NCBI GenBank assembly: GCA_021824345.1
Contig: JAKAKW010000006.1
Location: forward strand, 74,257 to 114,567
DNA: 40,311 nucleotides
From: a bacterium
Lineage (GTDB): Bacteria; Patescibacteriota; Minisyncoccia; Phycocordibacterales; UBA9973
Direction of reading: 5' to 3'
Below the pieces are notes generated by a model. That model was not told the DNA's origin. It made no database searches and saw only the letters and a list, made by a program, of their open reading frames with translations. The position numbers were made by a program, and so were the translations under genes. Shown piece after piece: positions 8,531-18,059 of the stretch; position 1 is the stretch's first letter, and every line of letters starts with the position of its first letter.

Positions 8531-11527
8531 ATGATTTCGAGGATATACGTAGCGCAGGAATCGGGAGACAGCCGGGAGAAAATTCTCTTGAAATCGTGGC
8601 GCGAGCTGGGCCTCTCCGGCAAGCCGAGCGCAGTTTCAATACTTGATTCATACATTCTGGATTCAGATCTCACAAAGGATGAATTGGATAAGGCCGGCAG
8701 GGCCCTGGCCAATTCTGTCGTTGAGGAATACTTCGTAAACGAACTGCCAACCAAGAAAAAATTCTCTTACTGCGTGGAAATCGGATTTCTTCCTGGCGTA
8801 ACCGACAATGTCGGAAATTCCGCCCGGGAAACTCTGCAGGATCTTCTTGACCAAGACCTTAAAGTGTACAGCTCTAAGGCCTTTTTAATTTCCGGAAAGC
8901 TCGGGAAGAATGACGCGGAAAAAATCGCTTCATCAATGTATAATCCGCTGATTGAACGTGCATACATTGCGACCGGCAAGGAATTGGCAAAGGTGAAAAC
9001 GCTCCCGCTGAAAGCGCCGGTGGTAAAACTTGCCGAAAGAAAGCCGGTTATCAAAATATCGCTGAACGTGCCTGATGCGGAGCTTGAGAAAATCGGGAAA
9101 GAAGGAATCATGGATCCGGACGGCACTCGCCGGGGACCGCTTGCCCTGGATCTTGAATCCATGAAAACAATCCGGAAATATTTCAAGGAACTCGGCCGTG
9201 ATCCCACCGATGTTGAACTGGAATCTCTCGCTCAGACGTGGTCCGAGCACTGCAAGCATACGATTTTTGCCGATCCGATCGATGAAATCAAGGACGGCTT
9301 GTACAAGACATATATAAAAGGCGCCACCAACCTGATTCGACAACGCAAAGGCAGCAAAGATTTCTGCGTTTCAGTTTTTTCGGATAATTCCGGTGCCATA
9401 GCTTTTGACGATGAATTTTTAATTACCCATAAGGTTGAAACTCACAACAGTCCATCCGCCCTGGATCCGTTCGGAGGAGCCATTACCGGCATAGTGGGAG
9501 TGAATCGCGATACCATGGGTTTCGGCCTGGGCGCCAAGCCGGTGGGGAACGTGTACGGTTTTTGCGTGGGAGATCCCGCCGACAAAAGGCCGCTTTATCG
9601 CGGAAAGAACAAACAGCAAAAAATGCTTTCCACAAAGCGGATAATGGACGGGGTTGTGAAAGGCATTAATGTAGGAGGAAACTGCTCCGGTATTCCGACA
9701 GTTTCAGGATTTATCAGATACGAAGACAGATATCGCGGAAAGCCTTTGGTTTTTGCCGGCACAGTGGGAATTATACCGCGCAAGGTTAACGGAAAGCTGT
9801 CGCATATAAAAAAGGCGGAGCCCGGAGATTATGCGGTAATGCTGGGCGGACGAGTGGGCGCGGACGGAATCCATGGGGCCACATTTTCTTCCGTTACAAT
9901 GGATTCCACTTCTCCGGCAACCGCGGTGCAGATAGGCGACCCCATCACCCAGAAGAAAATGAGCGACGCTTTGGTAAAAGAAGCGCGGGGGATGAATCTT
10001 TATGACAGTATTACCGACAATGGAGCCGGCGGGTTATCCTGTTCGGTGGCGGAAATGGCCAAGGAATCCGGCGGGGTGAAGGTTGATCTTGAAAAAGTTC
10101 CGCTCAAATATCCGGGGCTTCGTCCATGGGAAACTTGGATCTCCGAATCGCAGGAACGCATGACCCTGGCGGTGCCGAAGAAAAAATGGGAGGTATTCAG
10201 AAGGCTTATGGAAAACCGAGGGGTGGAAGCGACCATTGTCGGGGAGTTTACCGGAGGAAATGCCTGCCAGGTATCATATGAAGGAAAAAAAATAATGAAT
10301 ATGGATATGAAATTCCTTCATGACGGGCTTCCAAGCAAAAAACTTAAAACAGTCAGGCATGAAAAAAAGTACAAGGAGCCGAAGCTTCCTGCCGGATCCG
10401 CGCGCACCCAAATTTTTGAAAAGCTGTTCGGCACTCTTAATCTGGGAAGCTTTGCCTTCATCTCCGAGCAGTATGACCACGAAGTCCAAGGTTCTTCCGT
10501 GTTGAAACCTGTTTCTGGAGCGGGAAGAGTGAACACCGAGGCGCAGGTTTTCCGTCCGGTGCTTGGCTCGCCAAAAGGAGCGGTGCTTTCCATGGCGCTG
10601 TATCCGTTCTATGGAGACATAAGCACATACCACATGGCCGGAGCGGCGATAGATTCGGCTATTAGGAGCGCGGTATGCGCCGGAGGCAGTCTTTCCCGAC
10701 TGGCACTTTTGGACAATTTCTGCTGGTGCTCTTCCAATGAGCCGGAAAGGCTTGGCGAGCTCAAGGACGCCGTGAAGGCATGCTATGACTACGCCGTCGG
10801 TTACGAAACTCCTTTTATCTCCGGCAAAGACAGCATGTTCAATGATTTCAAAGGATACGACGAGAAGGGAAATCCAATAAAGATATCAATACCGCCGACC
10901 CTCCTCATTTCCGCCATTGGCGTGATGGACGACATTTCAAAAACTGTTTCCCCGGAATTCAAATCCGCCGGCGACCTTATTTTCCTGCTCGGCGAAACGA
11001 ATGACGAACTCGGAGCAGGCGAATATTACCGCATGCTGGCCAGTGAGCAAAAAAAACCATTTCGATCAAAATTAAAATCCGACACAGAGGTCGGAGATGC
11101 AATCGGCAATAACGTGCCCCAAGTGAACTGGAAAACAAACACAAAAACTTACCGCGCGCTGGAAAAAGCGATTGCAAAGGATTTGATAGCCTCGGCAATC
11201 TCCGTCAGCTCCGGCGGGCTGGCGATAGCCTTAGCCAAATCGGCTGTGGGAGGAATGCTCGGTTGCAATGCTTCAGTGGAAAATCTTCCGGGTAATGCCG
11301 ACACTGTTGACGCCAAGCTTTTTTCCGAAAGCCAGGGAAGGGCGGTGGTCAGCATAAATCCAAAGGACGCAAAAAGGTTTGAAAAAATCATGAAGGAGAA
11401 TGGAGCACACTTTGCCAAGATCGGCGTTGTTTCAAAAAATAGCGGATTTACAATAGACAAAGCGATAAAAACAGACGTCAAAAAGCTTCACGCCATCTAC
11501 CACAAATTCTCCGATTCGCAAAAATGA
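8531..11527 (+). CDS. purL: Phosphoribosylformylglycinamidine synthase, PurSL-type fusion (no glutaminase domain)
   Basis: N-terminal PurS-like region, then LAQTWSEHCKHTIF, THKVETHNSPSALDPFGGAITGIVGVNRD, TDNGAGGLSCSVAEMA, GKDSMFNDF. Confidence 0.93.
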   Translation: MISRIYVAQESGDSREKILLKSWRELGLSGKPSAVSILDSYILDSDLTKDELDKAGRALANSVVEEYFVNELPTKKKFSYCVEIGFLPGVTDNVGNSARETLQDLLDQDLKVYSSKAFLISGKLGKNDAEKIASSMYNPLIERAYIATGKELAKVKTLPLKAPVVKLAERKPVIKISLNVPDAELEKIGKEGIMDPDGTRRGPLALDLESMKTIRKYFKELGRDPTDVELESLAQTWSEHCKHTIFADPIDEIKDGLYKTYIKGATNLIRQRKGSKDFCVSVFSDNSGAIAFDDEFLITHKVETHNSPSALDPFGGAITGIVGVNRDTMGFGLGAKPVGNVYGFCVGDPADKRPLYRGKNKQQKMLSTKRIMDGVVKGINVGGNCSGIPTVSGFIRYEDRYRGKPLVFAGTVGIIPRKVNGKLSHIKKAEPGDYAVMLGGRVGADGIHGATFSSVTMDSTSPATAVQIGDPITQKKMSDALVKEARGMNLYDSITDNGAGGLSCSVAEMAKESGGVKVDLEKVPLKYPGLRPWETWISESQERMTLAVPKKKWEVFRRLMENRGVEATIVGEFTGGNACQVSYEGKKIMNMDMKFLHDGLPSKKLKTVRHEKKYKEPKLPAGSARTQIFEKLFGTLNLGSFAFISEQYDHEVQGSSVLKPVSGAGRVNTEAQVFRPVLGSPKGAVLSMALYPFYGDISTYHMAGAAIDSAIRSAVCAGGSLSRLALLDNFCWCSSNEPERLGELKDAVKACYDYAVGYETPFISGKDSMFNDFKGYDEKGNPIKISIPPTLLISAIGVMDDISKTVSPEFKSAGDLIFLLGETNDELGAGEYYRMLASEQKKPFRSKLKSDTEVGDAIGNNVPQVNWKTNTKTYRALEKAIAKDLIASAISVSSGGLAIALAKSAVGGMLGCNASVENLPGNADTVDAKLFSESQGRAVVSINPKDAKRFEKIMKENGAHFAKIGVVSKNSGFTIDKAIKTDVKKLHAIYHKFSDSQK

Positions 11528-13260
11528 ACGCGGAAAAGAAAATATGCCAGAATTGTAAAAAGGAGTTCATAATTGAACCGGATGATTTCGGATTTTATAA
11601 TAAAATAGATGTTCCTCCGCCGACTTTTTGCCATCAGTGCCGTTTGCAAAGGCAATTGCTTTTTAGAAATAACAGAGTTTTTTATCGAAATAAGTGCGCC
11701 TTGTGTGGAAAGGAGGTATTAACAGTGTATAATCCCAACCAGAGCTTTGTTATCTACTGCAGAGAATGCTGGTTGTCGGACAATTGGGATCCTGTATCCT
11801 ATGGAAGGGATTACGATTTTTCAATTACTTTTTTTGAACAATTCCGCTCACTGCAGGCCTCAGTGCCTCGATCAAATTTATATCAGACCAATTTTATTTC
11901 AAGCGAATATTGCAATTACGGATTAGACTTCAAGGAAAGCTATCTGCTTTTTGGAGGATACAATAATGAAAGGGTGTATTTTGGGAACCAGGTATTTAAC
12001 TCTAAAGACTCGCTGGATATTGCTTTCGTCGAGAAGGCAGAGCTAAGTTATGAAATTTTTGAATGTAAAAGGACCAATAGAGTTTTTTTCTCGCATCATT
12101 CCGATGACTGCGTGGATTGCAGATATTTGATTGATTGCAATAATTGCCTCAATTGCTTTGGCTGTGTGGGTCTGAAAAAGAAGCAGTACTGTGCATTCAA
12201 TGAGCAGTTAACGCGCGAGGAATATGCAGATTTCATTAAATCAGAGAATCTCGGAAGCTATTCTGCGCATTTAAAATATCTTGAAAAGCTTAGCACCCTT
12301 GAAATGGACTTGCCACATCGCTACGCAAGGATATTTAAATCGGCAAGTTCGGACGGCGATGATTTATCCGAAGCGAAAAATACTCATTTTGCGTTTACTT
12401 CTCGCCAGGTTGAAGATTCAAAATTTCTGTTCTTTATACGAAACAACGTAAAAAACTGTTATGATAATTGTTTCCAGGGATTTAACAGCGAATTCCTTTA
12501 TGAAATTGCCCACGGGTTTGGAGGTTCAAATTCTGCATTCGGGGTAAGAAATCATTACAACCAGAGCGCATATTATTCCGAGGATTGTCATGACTGCCAA
12601 TATGTTTTCGGCTGCGAAGGATTAAGAAAAAAGAAATATTGTATTTTAAATAAGCAGTATTCCAAAGAGGAATATGAAAAATTAGTCCCAAAAATAATCA
12701 GCCAAATGAAAGATATGCCGCATAAGGAATTAAAAGGGACAATCTACACTTTCGGCGAATTCTTTCCTCCATCTCTTTCTCCGTTTGCCTATAATGAAAC
12801 TATTGCCCAGGAGTATTTTCCTCTATCAAAGGACGAGGCCCTTGCCTGCAATTTCAAATGGGAAGATCTCGAAAAGAGAAATTATCAGATCACCGCGGAA
12901 ACTAATAATTTGCCGGATCATATAAAAGACACGAGCGATGATATCACAAGCAAAGTGGTAGGCTGTGCCCATAAAGGTAAATGTAAGGAGCAGTGCACTG
13001 AGGCGTTTAAAATTACATCATTTGAGCTCCGATTCTATAAGCGCATGAACCTGCCTCTGCCCCGCTTATGTCCGAGCTGTCGGCATTTTCAGCGGCTGAA
13101 GCAAAGAAACCCGCTGAAGCTCTGGCACCGCCGTTGCATGTGTGAGAAAGCGGAGCATGGCCACTCCGGACCGTGCAAAGAAGAGTTTGAAACCAGCTAT
13201 TCACCAGAGAGGCCGGAGGTGGTATACTGTGAACATTGCTACCAAAAAGAAGTGTATTGA
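11524..13260 (+). CDS. Cys-rich double-zinc-ribbon protein (paralogue 1 of 4), function unknown
   Basis: ICQNCKKEFIIEPDDFGFYNKIDVPPPTFCHQCR N-module; CNNCLNCFGCVGLKKKQYCAFNEQ and CHDCQYVFGCEGLRKKKYCILNKQYSKEEYE centre; FELRFYKRMNLPLPRLCPSCRHFQRLKQRNPLKLWHRRCMCEKAEHGHSGPC...YCEHCYQKEVY C-module; ATGA overlap with purL. Confidence 0.93.
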   Translation: MNAEKKICQNCKKEFIIEPDDFGFYNKIDVPPPTFCHQCRLQRQLLFRNNRVFYRNKCALCGKEVLTVYNPNQSFVIYCRECWLSDNWDPVSYGRDYDFSITFFEQFRSLQASVPRSNLYQTNFISSEYCNYGLDFKESYLLFGGYNNERVYFGNQVFNSKDSLDIAFVEKAELSYEIFECKRTNRVFFSHHSDDCVDCRYLIDCNNCLNCFGCVGLKKKQYCAFNEQLTREEYADFIKSENLGSYSAHLKYLEKLSTLEMDLPHRYARIFKSASSDGDDLSEAKNTHFAFTSRQVEDSKFLFFIRNNVKNCYDNCFQGFNSEFLYEIAHGFGGSNSAFGVRNHYNQSAYYSEDCHDCQYVFGCEGLRKKKYCILNKQYSKEEYEKLVPKIISQMKDMPHKELKGTIYTFGEFFPPSLSPFAYNETIAQEYFPLSKDEALACNFKWEDLEKRNYQITAETNNLPDHIKDTSDDITSKVVGCAHKGKCKEQCTEAFKITSFELRFYKRMNLPLPRLCPSCRHFQRLKQRNPLKLWHRRCMCEKAEHGHSGPCKEEFETSYSPERPEVVYCEHCYQKEVY

Positions 13261-13261
13261 T

Positions 13262-14086
13262 ATGAAGAAAGTAACGGCCCAAAAATCCCGAGTATCCTCA
13301 AAAAAGAAAACTAGAGCCATGAAGCGCCATGTTAAGCCAAGAGCCATGGTGCTTTCAGGTTATGGCCTCAATTGCGAGGAAGAGACGAAGTTCGCTTTTG
13401 ACTCTGCCGGAGCAAAGGCCGACATTGTGCATATCAATGACATCATCGCCAAGCCCGGAATGCTTTCCGAATATCAGATCCTGGCTTTTCCGGGAGGATT
13501 TTCCTACGGGGATGACACCGGCAGCGGAAAGGCCTACGCCAATAAATTTAAAAATCATCTGAAAAAACAGCTGGATGAATTTCTGGCCAAAGACACGCTG
13601 GTCATCGGCATATGCAACGGATTTCAAATCCTTACAAACCTGGGAGTCCTGCCCGGCGCGCTGGCAGTGAACAAAAATGGCCGATATATCGACCGCTGGG
13701 TGGATCTTAAAGCGGTGGGAAAAAGTCCGTGGCTTTCCGGCATCAAAAAAATTTCGTTGCCGATTGCTCACGGCGAGGGAAGATATGTCGGAAATAAAAA
13801 GGATGCGGGATTCGTATATGAAGAAGGGGAGATATGCAAATTCCAGAATTTGGAAAAAAACCCGAACGGATCCATGCATGATATAGCGGGTGTCCTCGGA
13901 TATAAGGGAAGAGTTCTGGGCATGATGCCCCATCCCGAGCGAGCCATGTTCTTTCACCAGAGCCCAATGTGGCAGAAGGAAAAGGAAAAAATAAAAAGAA
14001 GCGGAAAATCCGCCTCAAAAATCGCCCAGAAGGAAGGGGAAGGGCTGCAGATATTCAAGAACGCCGTAGAATATTTCAAAAAATGA
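13262..14086 (+). CDS. purQ: Phosphoribosylformylglycinamidine synthase glutaminase subunit
   Basis: AFPGGFSYGDDTGSGKAYANK, VIGICNGFQILTNLGVLPG, MPHPERAMF; start moved downstream from 13142 to avoid long overlap with paralogue 1 (13319 also possible). Confidence 0.93.
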   Translation: MKKVTAQKSRVSSKKKTRAMKRHVKPRAMVLSGYGLNCEEETKFAFDSAGAKADIVHINDIIAKPGMLSEYQILAFPGGFSYGDDTGSGKAYANKFKNHLKKQLDEFLAKDTLVIGICNGFQILTNLGVLPGALAVNKNGRYIDRWVDLKAVGKSPWLSGIKKISLPIAHGEGRYVGNKKDAGFVYEEGEICKFQNLEKNPNGSMHDIAGVLGYKGRVLGMMPHPERAMFFHQSPMWQKEKEKIKRSGKSASKIAQKEGEGLQIFKNAVEYFKK

Positions 14087-15483
14087 ATGAATTGAATGAA
14101 AAATGCGGAATTGTCGGCATATACGACGGCAAGGATACGAGTATTTCCAAATATGCCTTTTTTGCCCTGTTCGCTCTTCAGCACAGAGGGCAGGAAGCTT
14201 CCGGCATTTGCACCAGCGACGGAAAAAAAATGTATAACCATAAAGGCCCAGGGCTTGTTTCCGCCGTATATACCGAGGATGCCATTAATTCTCTAAAAGG
14301 ACATATTGCCATAGGACATAACAGATATTCTACCTCCCAGGGGAGCGCTATAGCCCACGCCCAACCGGTCATGGACGAGGAGAATGGCTTTGCGCTGGCA
14401 CATAATGGCAATCTGCCGAGCGTCAAAGCGCTTGAAAATTTTTTATCAAAGGAAGGAGCCTTAAAAGAAAATCGCTCCGATTCTGAATTGATTGCGGATG
14501 CCATAAGCCTCTATCTTGCCCGCGGAAAATCTTTGCCGGAAGCGGTGAAGGAAGTTTTCCCGCTTTTGACCGGGGCATTTTCCTTGGTAATGATGACAAA
14601 AGATACTCTGGTCGGCGTGCGCGACAAATACGGTATGCGCCCGCTGTCATTGGGAAAGCTCGGAGAAGGATATGTTATCGCTTCTGAAACGTGCGCCATT
14701 AAAACAATCGGGGCAGTTCCGGAACGAGACGTGAAAGAAGGGGAGATGATAGTGATAAGCGAGAAAGGGATGGAAAGCGTGCAATTAGCCGAGCCCGAGC
14801 CAAAGCATGATATTTTTGAGTACGTATATTTTGCAAGGCCCGACAGCGTGCTGGCGGGCAAACTGATATACGAAGTGCGTAAAAATCTTGGAAAAGCCTT
14901 GGCGAAGGAGTGCGAATTGGAGGTGGACGCGGTTGTGCCTGTGCCGGATACGGCCATACCCGTTTCTTTGGGATTCTCGGAGGCCTCCGGCATACCCATT
15001 GAAATGGCATTGGTGAAGAACAGATACGTCCATCGCACTTTTATTGAACCTAGCCAGGAATCCCGCAGGCATAGCGTGGCGCTCAAACTTGTTACCTTGC
15101 CGGAAGTTTTAAAAGGCAAGAAAATTGCGGTCATTGATGATTCAATAGTGCGCGGGCATACGAGTAAAAGGCTGATAAAAACATTGTTTGATGCCGGAGC
15201 AAAGGAAGTGCATCTTTTGATATCCTCGCCTCCCGTGCGTTTTCCGGATTTTTACGGAATCGATACTCCAATGCAAGGGGAGCTGATTGCTTCCCATATG
15301 ACAGTGGAGCAGATCCGTGAATTTTTGGGCGCCACAAGTTTGCATTATCTTTCCCTGGACGGCCTGATCAATTCTATCGGCCTTCCGAAGGATACGCTTT
15401 GCACTTCATTCTTTACCGGAGAATATCCTATTGATATACTGGAGAGGAAAGGCGAGGTGAACTATGATGTCCCCAAATCATAA
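14083..15483 (+). CDS. purF: Amidophosphoribosyltransferase
   Basis: KCGIVGIYDGK N-terminal Cys nucleophile region, LQHRGQEASGI, GHNRYST, VIDDSIVRGHTSKRLI PRTase motif; ATGA overlap with purQ. Confidence 0.96.
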   Translation: MNELNEKCGIVGIYDGKDTSISKYAFFALFALQHRGQEASGICTSDGKKMYNHKGPGLVSAVYTEDAINSLKGHIAIGHNRYSTSQGSAIAHAQPVMDEENGFALAHNGNLPSVKALENFLSKEGALKENRSDSELIADAISLYLARGKSLPEAVKEVFPLLTGAFSLVMMTKDTLVGVRDKYGMRPLSLGKLGEGYVIASETCAIKTIGAVPERDVKEGEMIVISEKGMESVQLAEPEPKHDIFEYVYFARPDSVLAGKLIYEVRKNLGKALAKECELEVDAVVPVPDTAIPVSLGFSEASGIPIEMALVKNRYVHRTFIEPSQESRRHSVALKLVTLPEVLKGKKIAVIDDSIVRGHTSKRLIKTLFDAGAKEVHLLISSPPVRFPDFYGIDTPMQGELIASHMTVEQIREFLGATSLHYLSLDGLINSIGLPKDTLCTSFFTGEYPIDILERKGEVNYDVPKS

Positions 15484-16216
15484 AAGGAATCACCATTTAC
15501 GATTGGCTCTGCTCATTTCAGGCGGAGGCACGACAATGGCCGCGATTATCAAGGCCTGCAAAGACGGCCAACTGCCGAAGGTGGAGCCGGCATTGGTAAT
15601 ATCCAGCACCTCATCAGCCGGTGGCCTGGAGAAGGCTGAAAAGCTGGGCATACCAAAAAAAGATATTTTGGTCATAAATCCGAAGGATTTTAAGGACGCC
15701 GAAGAATTCGGCAGAGAGATTATAAAGGAATGCGAAAAGCGAAGGGTTAATTTCGTCGGCCAATACGGCTGGATGGCCCTGACGCCCGGGAACGTAATCA
15801 AAAAATTCTCCGGCCATATTGTGAATCAGCACCCCGGGCCTTTAGACAACGGGCGTCCCGACTTTGGCGGAAAAGGAATGTACGGCATGCGGGTGCACAA
15901 AGCTAGGCTGGAATTTGTCCGCGCTACCAAGCGCGACTACTGGACGGAAGCGACCGCCCACAGGGTTACAAGCGAATTCGACAAAGGGGAAGTGGTGAAA
16001 AGAAGGCAGATGTCAATTTCTCCGAATGAAAGAACAGAGCATGTGAAAAAGCGCCTTCTTCCCGTCGAGCATGAAGTGCAAATTGAAACTCTGCTCGATT
16101 TCAGCGAGGGGGTGGTTCATCCATTCAAAAGAAAGGATCCGCTTGTAAGGCCGGAGGAAATGAAAATTTTGGAAAAATGCAAAGCGATTGCCCGTAAAGC
16201 TTATCCGAACGGCTGA
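15464..16216 (+). CDS. purN: Phosphoribosylglycinamide formyltransferase-like protein (divergent PurN)
   Basis: LALLISGGGTTMAAIIKAC, VNQHPGPLD (Asn/His of the catalytic triad), TSEFDKGEVV (Asp); located in a purine cluster. Confidence 0.82.
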   Translation: MMSPNHKRNHHLRLALLISGGGTTMAAIIKACKDGQLPKVEPALVISSTSSAGGLEKAEKLGIPKKDILVINPKDFKDAEEFGREIIKECEKRRVNFVGQYGWMALTPGNVIKKFSGHIVNQHPGPLDNGRPDFGGKGMYGMRVHKARLEFVRATKRDYWTEATAHRVTSEFDKGEVVKRRQMSISPNERTEHVKKRLLPVEHEVQIETLLDFSEGVVHPFKRKDPLVRPEEMKILEKCKAIARKAYPNG

Positions 16217-16221
16217 ATAAT

Positions 16222-17523
16222 ATGGAAGAGAACAAACTGAAAATTTTGATTGTGGGCGGAGGGGGCAGGGAACATGCCGTCGGCTGGAAGGTGGCTCAGT
16301 CTCAGAGAATTGAAAAAATATTTTTTGCTCCCGGAAACGCCGGCACCGCGGAAATCGGAGAAAACATACCTGTAAGCGCGACAGACATACCCGCCTTGCT
16401 TGAATTCGCCAAGAGGGAAGGCGTCGGTCTGACCTTGGCGCTTCCGGACGATCCGCTGGCGCTCGGCATAGTTGATGAATTCAAAAGGGCCGGTTTACGC
16501 ATTTTCGGCCCAACCCAGTACGCCGCCAGACTTGAATCTTCCAAGGCGTTTGCCAAAAGCTTTATGGAAAAGTACGGCTTGCCTACGGCAAAATTTAAAA
16601 TTTTCACAGATGCGGACAAAGCAAAAGAGCACCTAAAAAGTCATTCACTGCCGGTTGTAGTAAAAGTGTCAGGTCTTGCCTTGGGCAAGGGCGTCTTCAT
16701 ATGCCAGACGCTTGAGGAGGCGGAGGATGCGGTAGAAAGGATAATGGTGGAAAAACAATTCGGAGAGTCCGGAAACGAGATCGTTATTGAAGAGTTCCTT
16801 ACAGGTCCGGAAATTTCCATTCACGCCTTCTCCGATGGAGAGCACTATTCATTGTTCCCCGCTGCTCAAGACCACAAGCGCGCCGGGGAAGGAGACACAG
16901 GTCCGAATACGGGCGGAATGGGAACAGTCGCGCCATTGCCTTTTGTGACTTCAAAAATCTTAAAAGAAATTGAGGTGAGGATCGTTCGGCCAGCATTAGT
17001 GGGCATGCGCGTGGAAAATTCTTCTTTTCAGGGAGTGCTGTACCCGGGATTGATACTGACCGAAGATGGTCCGAAAATTCTTGAGTTCAACGCCCGCTTC
17101 GGCGACCCGGAAACCCAAAGCTATATGCGCTTATTGGACTCCGACATTTTGGATATCATTGACGCATGCATTGATGGAACGTTAGATAAAACGGAGATAA
17201 ATTGGAAAAAAGAGTCGGCTTGCACGGTGGTGCTAGCTTCAGGCGGGTATCCCGACAAGTACGAAAAAGGGAAAGTAATATCTGGCATTGAAGAAGCGGA
17301 AAAGGACGAACGGGTAAAAGTTTTTCATGCCGGCACTATTAAAAGCGGAGACGGAAAACTGCTCACGAACGGCGGAAGGGTGCTGGGGGTGAGCGCAACC
17401 GGAGCCAATCTTGAAGATGCGCTCAAGACCGCCTATGATGCAGTAGGCAAAATTTCTTTTGAAGGAATGCAGTATCGCCGGGATATCGGCAAGAAATCTC
17501 TTTTGACATTTAATAATACATAA
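16222..17523 (+). CDS. purD: Phosphoribosylamine--glycine ligase
   Basis: ILIVGGGGREHAVGWKV, GPTQYAARLESSKAFAK, GEGDTGPNTGGMGTVAP, EFNARFGDPETQ. Confidence 0.97.
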   Translation: MEENKLKILIVGGGGREHAVGWKVAQSQRIEKIFFAPGNAGTAEIGENIPVSATDIPALLEFAKREGVGLTLALPDDPLALGIVDEFKRAGLRIFGPTQYAARLESSKAFAKSFMEKYGLPTAKFKIFTDADKAKEHLKSHSLPVVVKVSGLALGKGVFICQTLEEAEDAVERIMVEKQFGESGNEIVIEEFLTGPEISIHAFSDGEHYSLFPAAQDHKRAGEGDTGPNTGGMGTVAPLPFVTSKILKEIEVRIVRPALVGMRVENSSFQGVLYPGLILTEDGPKILEFNARFGDPETQSYMRLLDSDILDIIDACIDGTLDKTEINWKKESACTVVLASGGYPDKYEKGKVISGIEEAEKDERVKVFHAGTIKSGDGKLLTNGGRVLGVSATGANLEDALKTAYDAVGKISFEGMQYRRDIGKKSLLTFNNT

Positions 17524-17531
17524 TTTAAACT
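17503..17531 (+). promoter_or_regulatory. Putative internal promoter for purE: TTGACA-N17-TAAACT, 6 nt before the ATG
   Basis: TTGACA 17503-17508, 17-nt spacer, TAAACT 17526-17531, ATG 17538. Confidence 0.6.
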
Positions 17532-17537
17532 CATTTT

Positions 17538-18059
17538 ATGGATACAAAAGCATTAGTTGGCATAGTAATGGGATCAGATTCGGATTTGGAGGTGATATCC
17601 GAGGCGGCCAAAGTAATGGAGGAATTCGGGATTCCTTATGAAATCACAGTCGTCTCCGCGCACAGAAGCCCGAAGCTCGCTCATGAATTCGCCACTAGCG
17701 CAAAGTCCCGAGGATTGAAGGTTCTTATTGCGGGCGCAGGCGGAGCCGCCCATTTGGCCGGCGTTATGTCCAGCATGACTCAATTGCCGGTAATAGGAAT
17801 ACCGGTGAAAGCAAAGACCTTGGACGGCTTGGATTCACTCCTTTCCACTGTTCAGATGCCGCCGGGAGTGCCTGTCGCAACGGTTGGCATAAACGCTGCA
17901 AAAAATGCAGGATTGCTTGCGGTGCAAATTCTTGCACTCAATGATAAAGAGCTTGAAGCAAAACTGTCCGCCTATAAGGAGAAGCTGGAAACGGGAACGG
18001 GAGAAAAGGGAAAGAAACTTTCCGAGCTGGGATACAAAAAATATCTTGATGCAAAATGA
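17538..18059 (+). CDS. purE: N5-carboxyaminoimidazole ribonucleotide mutase (class I-like PurE)
   Basis: GIVMGSDSDLEV, SAHRSPKLAHEFA, AGAGGAAHLAGVMSSMTQLPVIGIPV, LDGLDSLLSTVQMPPGVPVATVGI. Confidence 0.96.
   Translation: MDTKALVGIVMGSDSDLEVISEAAKVMEEFGIPYEITVVSAHRSPKLAHEFATSAKSRGLKVLIAGAGGAAHLAGVMSSMTQLPVIGIPVKAKTLDGLDSLLSTVQMPPGVPVATVGINAAKNAGLLAVQILALNDKELEAKLSAYKEKLETGTGEKGKKLSELGYKKYLDAK

Noticed and set aside
13142-13261. Long N-terminal extension of the purQ ORF
   Set aside because: Overlaps the conserved C-module of the Cys-rich protein; a start at 13262 or later is more plausible
13355-13957. 200-aa minus-strand ORF
   Set aside because: Fully antisense to purQ, which has clear family motifs; no recognisable domain
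14511-15134. 207-aa minus-strand ORF
   Set aside because: Antisense to purF; Ser/Pro-rich shadow-frame composition
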